Part shown: positions 62,483-64,000 of the stretch, one piece after another
Numbering within the stretch: position 1 is the first letter of the stretch
Layout: the number at the start of each line of letters is the position of its first letter
Assembly (NCBI RefSeq): GCF_004769405.1
Contig: NZ_RQES01000016.1
Location: 62,001 to 126,000 of the forward strand
DNA length: 64,000 bases
Direction of reading: 5' to 3'
From: Leptospira selangorensis
Lineage (GTDB): Bacteria; Spirochaetota; Leptospiria; Leptospirales; Leptospiraceae
The notes under the pieces: model-generated
Told to the model about the DNA's origin: nothing
The model's database searches: none
The model's input: the letters and a program-made list of their open reading frames with translations, nothing else
Position numbers and translations under genes: made by a program

Positions 62483-64000
62483 ATGGAAACGATTACTGAA
62501 AAAAACAAGGCCTGGCTTAGAGAAGATAAGGTTCCTGAGAATGGAGCCGAACTGATCGTTGCTTATTTAAAAAGAAGAAGGATCCATAATGTATATGGGA
62601 TCCCTGGCGGCGCCAATCTGCCATTATACGATGCGCTTCATAATAGTGGAATACGTCATATTCTAGCAAGACATGAACAGGGTGGAGGATTTATGGCTCA
62701 AGGAGAAGCCAGAGTCACTAAAAAACCTGCAGTTTGTCTGGCTTCCTCCGGTCCAGGAGTTACAAATCTGATTACCGCAGTTGCGGATGCAAAATCGGAT
62801 TCTATACCGTTAGTCGCAATTACCGGCCAAGTGCCTTTATCTCTCATTGGAACGGATGCTTTCCAAGAGATAGATACTTACGGATTATCTTTACCTATTA
62901 CTAAAAAAACTTATATGGTTCGCTCCGTATCGGAACTTATTCGCGTTTTGCCGGAAGCATTTCAAATCGCAGAAGGCCCGAGGCCCGGCCCAGTTTGGAT
63001 AGATGTTCCTAAGGATATACAGGCTTCTCCAATTTCACTTTCTATGTCCCAGATAGAATCTATTTGGAGTTCTCAGGAAGAAACGAATTCTCCTAAGATC
63101 TTTATATCTGAAGCGGATAAACTTAGATTTTATTCTTTATTAGAAAATTCTAAAAAGCCCGTTTTGTATATAGGCGGGGGAGTTAAAGGTTCAGGCTCGG
63201 AGGATCTGATCTTACAATTGGCAGAGTCACAAGACATTCCGGTAGTTTGTACTTTGATGGGTTTGGATTCTTTTTCCCAAACTCATGAATTGTCTTTGGG
63301 AATGCTTGGAATGCATGGCGCTCCTTATACGAATCGATTATTGTCGGAATCGGATCTTCTTTTGGCGCTTGGAGTTCGTTTTGATGATAGGGCTACGGGA
63401 AAATTAGAAACATTCTGCCCGAATGCAAAAGTGATCCATGTGGACATTGATTATAAGGAAATCGGAAAATTAAGAAAACCTGATTTTGGATTTTGTTCCG
63501 ATCTGAAATACTTTTTAGAAAATATGGGAGAATTTCCGATTCATAAAAGAGAAGAATGGAAAGAACAGATCCGTTCTTATAAAAAATTATATCCTTTAAA
63601 TTCGGTTACTGCATCTAAAGGTTTTTCTCCTCAGGACATTATTTTATCCGTTGCAAAAATTTTGGGGCCGAATGCAAGGATTAGTACTGATGTAGGCCAA
63701 CACCAGATGTGGGTGGCTCAATATTATCCATTCCAAAAAAGCGGGACTTTTTTGACTTCTGGAGGATTGGGCACTATGGGTTTTGGTCTGCCTGCAGCGA
63801 TTGGAGCATCGCTTGCAGATCCTAATTCCAAGATCGTTTGTTTTTCCGGAGATGGATCTATACTGATGAATATCCAGGAACTGGATACTTTGAGTGAGTT
63901 ACAATCGGATCTTAAAATTATAATATTCGATAATAGAAATCTGGGACTGGTTCGCCAACAGCAGAATCTATTTTATGGAAGTAGATATAATGGGAGCGCT
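62483..64000 (+). CDS. ilvB: Acetolactate synthase large subunit, cut by the window end
   Basis: First enzyme of branched-chain amino acid biosynthesis; condenses pyruvate with pyruvate or 2-oxobutyrate using TPP and FAD. The frame is open to base 64000 (506 codons). The activating Glu is in ARHEQGGG, SSGPGVTN follows, and the TPP motif begins FSGDGSILMN and ends with YGSRYNG before the window edge. The start ATG at 62483 has TGTGAGGCAAAA upstream. It lies behind a Val/Leu leader peptide and attenuator. The rest of the gene is outside the window. Confidence 0.95.
   Translation, partial: METITEKNKAWLREDKVPENGAELIVAYLKRRRIHNVYGIPGGANLPLYDALHNSGIRHILARHEQGGGFMAQGEARVTKKPAVCLASSGPGVTNLITAVADAKSDSIPLVAITGQVPLSLIGTDAFQEIDTYGLSLPITKKTYMVRSVSELIRVLPEAFQIAEGPRPGPVWIDVPKDIQASPISLSMSQIESIWSSQEETNSPKIFISEADKLRFYSLLENSKKPVLYIGGGVKGSGSEDLILQLAESQDIPVVCTLMGLDSFSQTHELSLGMLGMHGAPYTNRLLSESDLLLALGVRFDDRATGKLETFCPNAKVIHVDIDYKEIGKLRKPDFGFCSDLKYFLENMGEFPIHKREEWKEQIRSYKKLYPLNSVTASKGFSPQDIILSVAKILGPNARISTDVGQHQMWVAQYYPFQKSGTFLTSGGLGTMGFGLPAAIGASLADPNSKIVCFSGDGSILMNIQELDTLSELQSDLKIIIFDNRNLGLVRQQQNLFYGSRYNGSA

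Overview
The window is chromosomal DNA from a spirochaete of the genus Leptospira. The evidence is protein content rather than any marker gene: an LruC-domain lipoprotein, a DUF1554 lipoprotein, a 7TM-DISM signalling protein, a SpoIIE-type phosphatase fused to TPRs, a HAMP-linked class III cyclase followed by a FecR protein, many lipoproteins with short signal peptides, and moderate G+C with purine-rich ribosome binding sites. I cannot name the species. All functions come from reading motifs; no database search was run.

Layout. 1-5131: end of the ribosomal protein supercluster (secY-adk-infA-rpmJ-rpsM-rpsK-rpsD-rpoA-rplQ), closed by a strong intrinsic terminator. 5180-11756: a GT-C-like membrane protein, a SpoIIE/TPR phosphatase, an endoglycoceramidase-like lipoprotein and an SRPBCC protein. 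11757-12157: non-coding, with a 42-44 base direct repeat. 12158-15774: an operon of two class II aldolase-fold proteins (one apparently a pseudoenzyme) and a class III aminotransferase, divergent from a TetR regulator across a perfect 14+14 inverted repeat. 15830-18493: two paralogous beta-barrel proteins. 18618-28330: DNA and tRNA maintenance genes (comF-like, dinB, recQ, mnmC, dusA) plus a metallo-beta-lactamase-fold protein. 28464-34015: a 7TM-DISM protein, a di-haem cytochrome c peroxidase behind a perfect PerR-type box, a citrate synthase-like protein with an altered active site, and a membrane-anchored AraC regulator. 34093-40754: an M24 peptidase-fold protein, a diiron-hydrolase/SDR/alpha-beta-hydrolase operon, two peptidoglycan peptidases, a HigBA-type toxin-antitoxin pair and an RlmK-like methyltransferase. 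40973-53980: an SDR, a UbiA-like protein, MscS, the cyclase-FecR operon, a NarL-type two-component pair, LruC and a GHKL-HDOD regulator. 54383-62173: an aldehyde dehydrogenase, a 3-kb island, then a thioesterase, small envelope genes and tpx. 62297-64000: an ilv leader peptide, an attenuator and the start of ilvB.

Two places stand out. The first is the island at about 56021-59061: an A+T-rich, overlapping three-gene operon encoding a Dam-like adenine methyltransferase, a multi-pass membrane protein and a DGQHR (DndB-like) protein. It is bracketed by inverted copies of a ~90 bp G+C-rich repeat and is the best candidate for an undescribed DNA-modification or defence module. The second is a complete classical attenuator ahead of ilvB: a 31-codon Val/Leu-rich leader, an 11-base antiterminator match and a 14-bp terminator. 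Further regulatory structures are a terminator-like hairpin holding the toxin start codon in its loop, a TetR operator and a PerR box. Two dispersed intergenic repeat families occur in several gaps.
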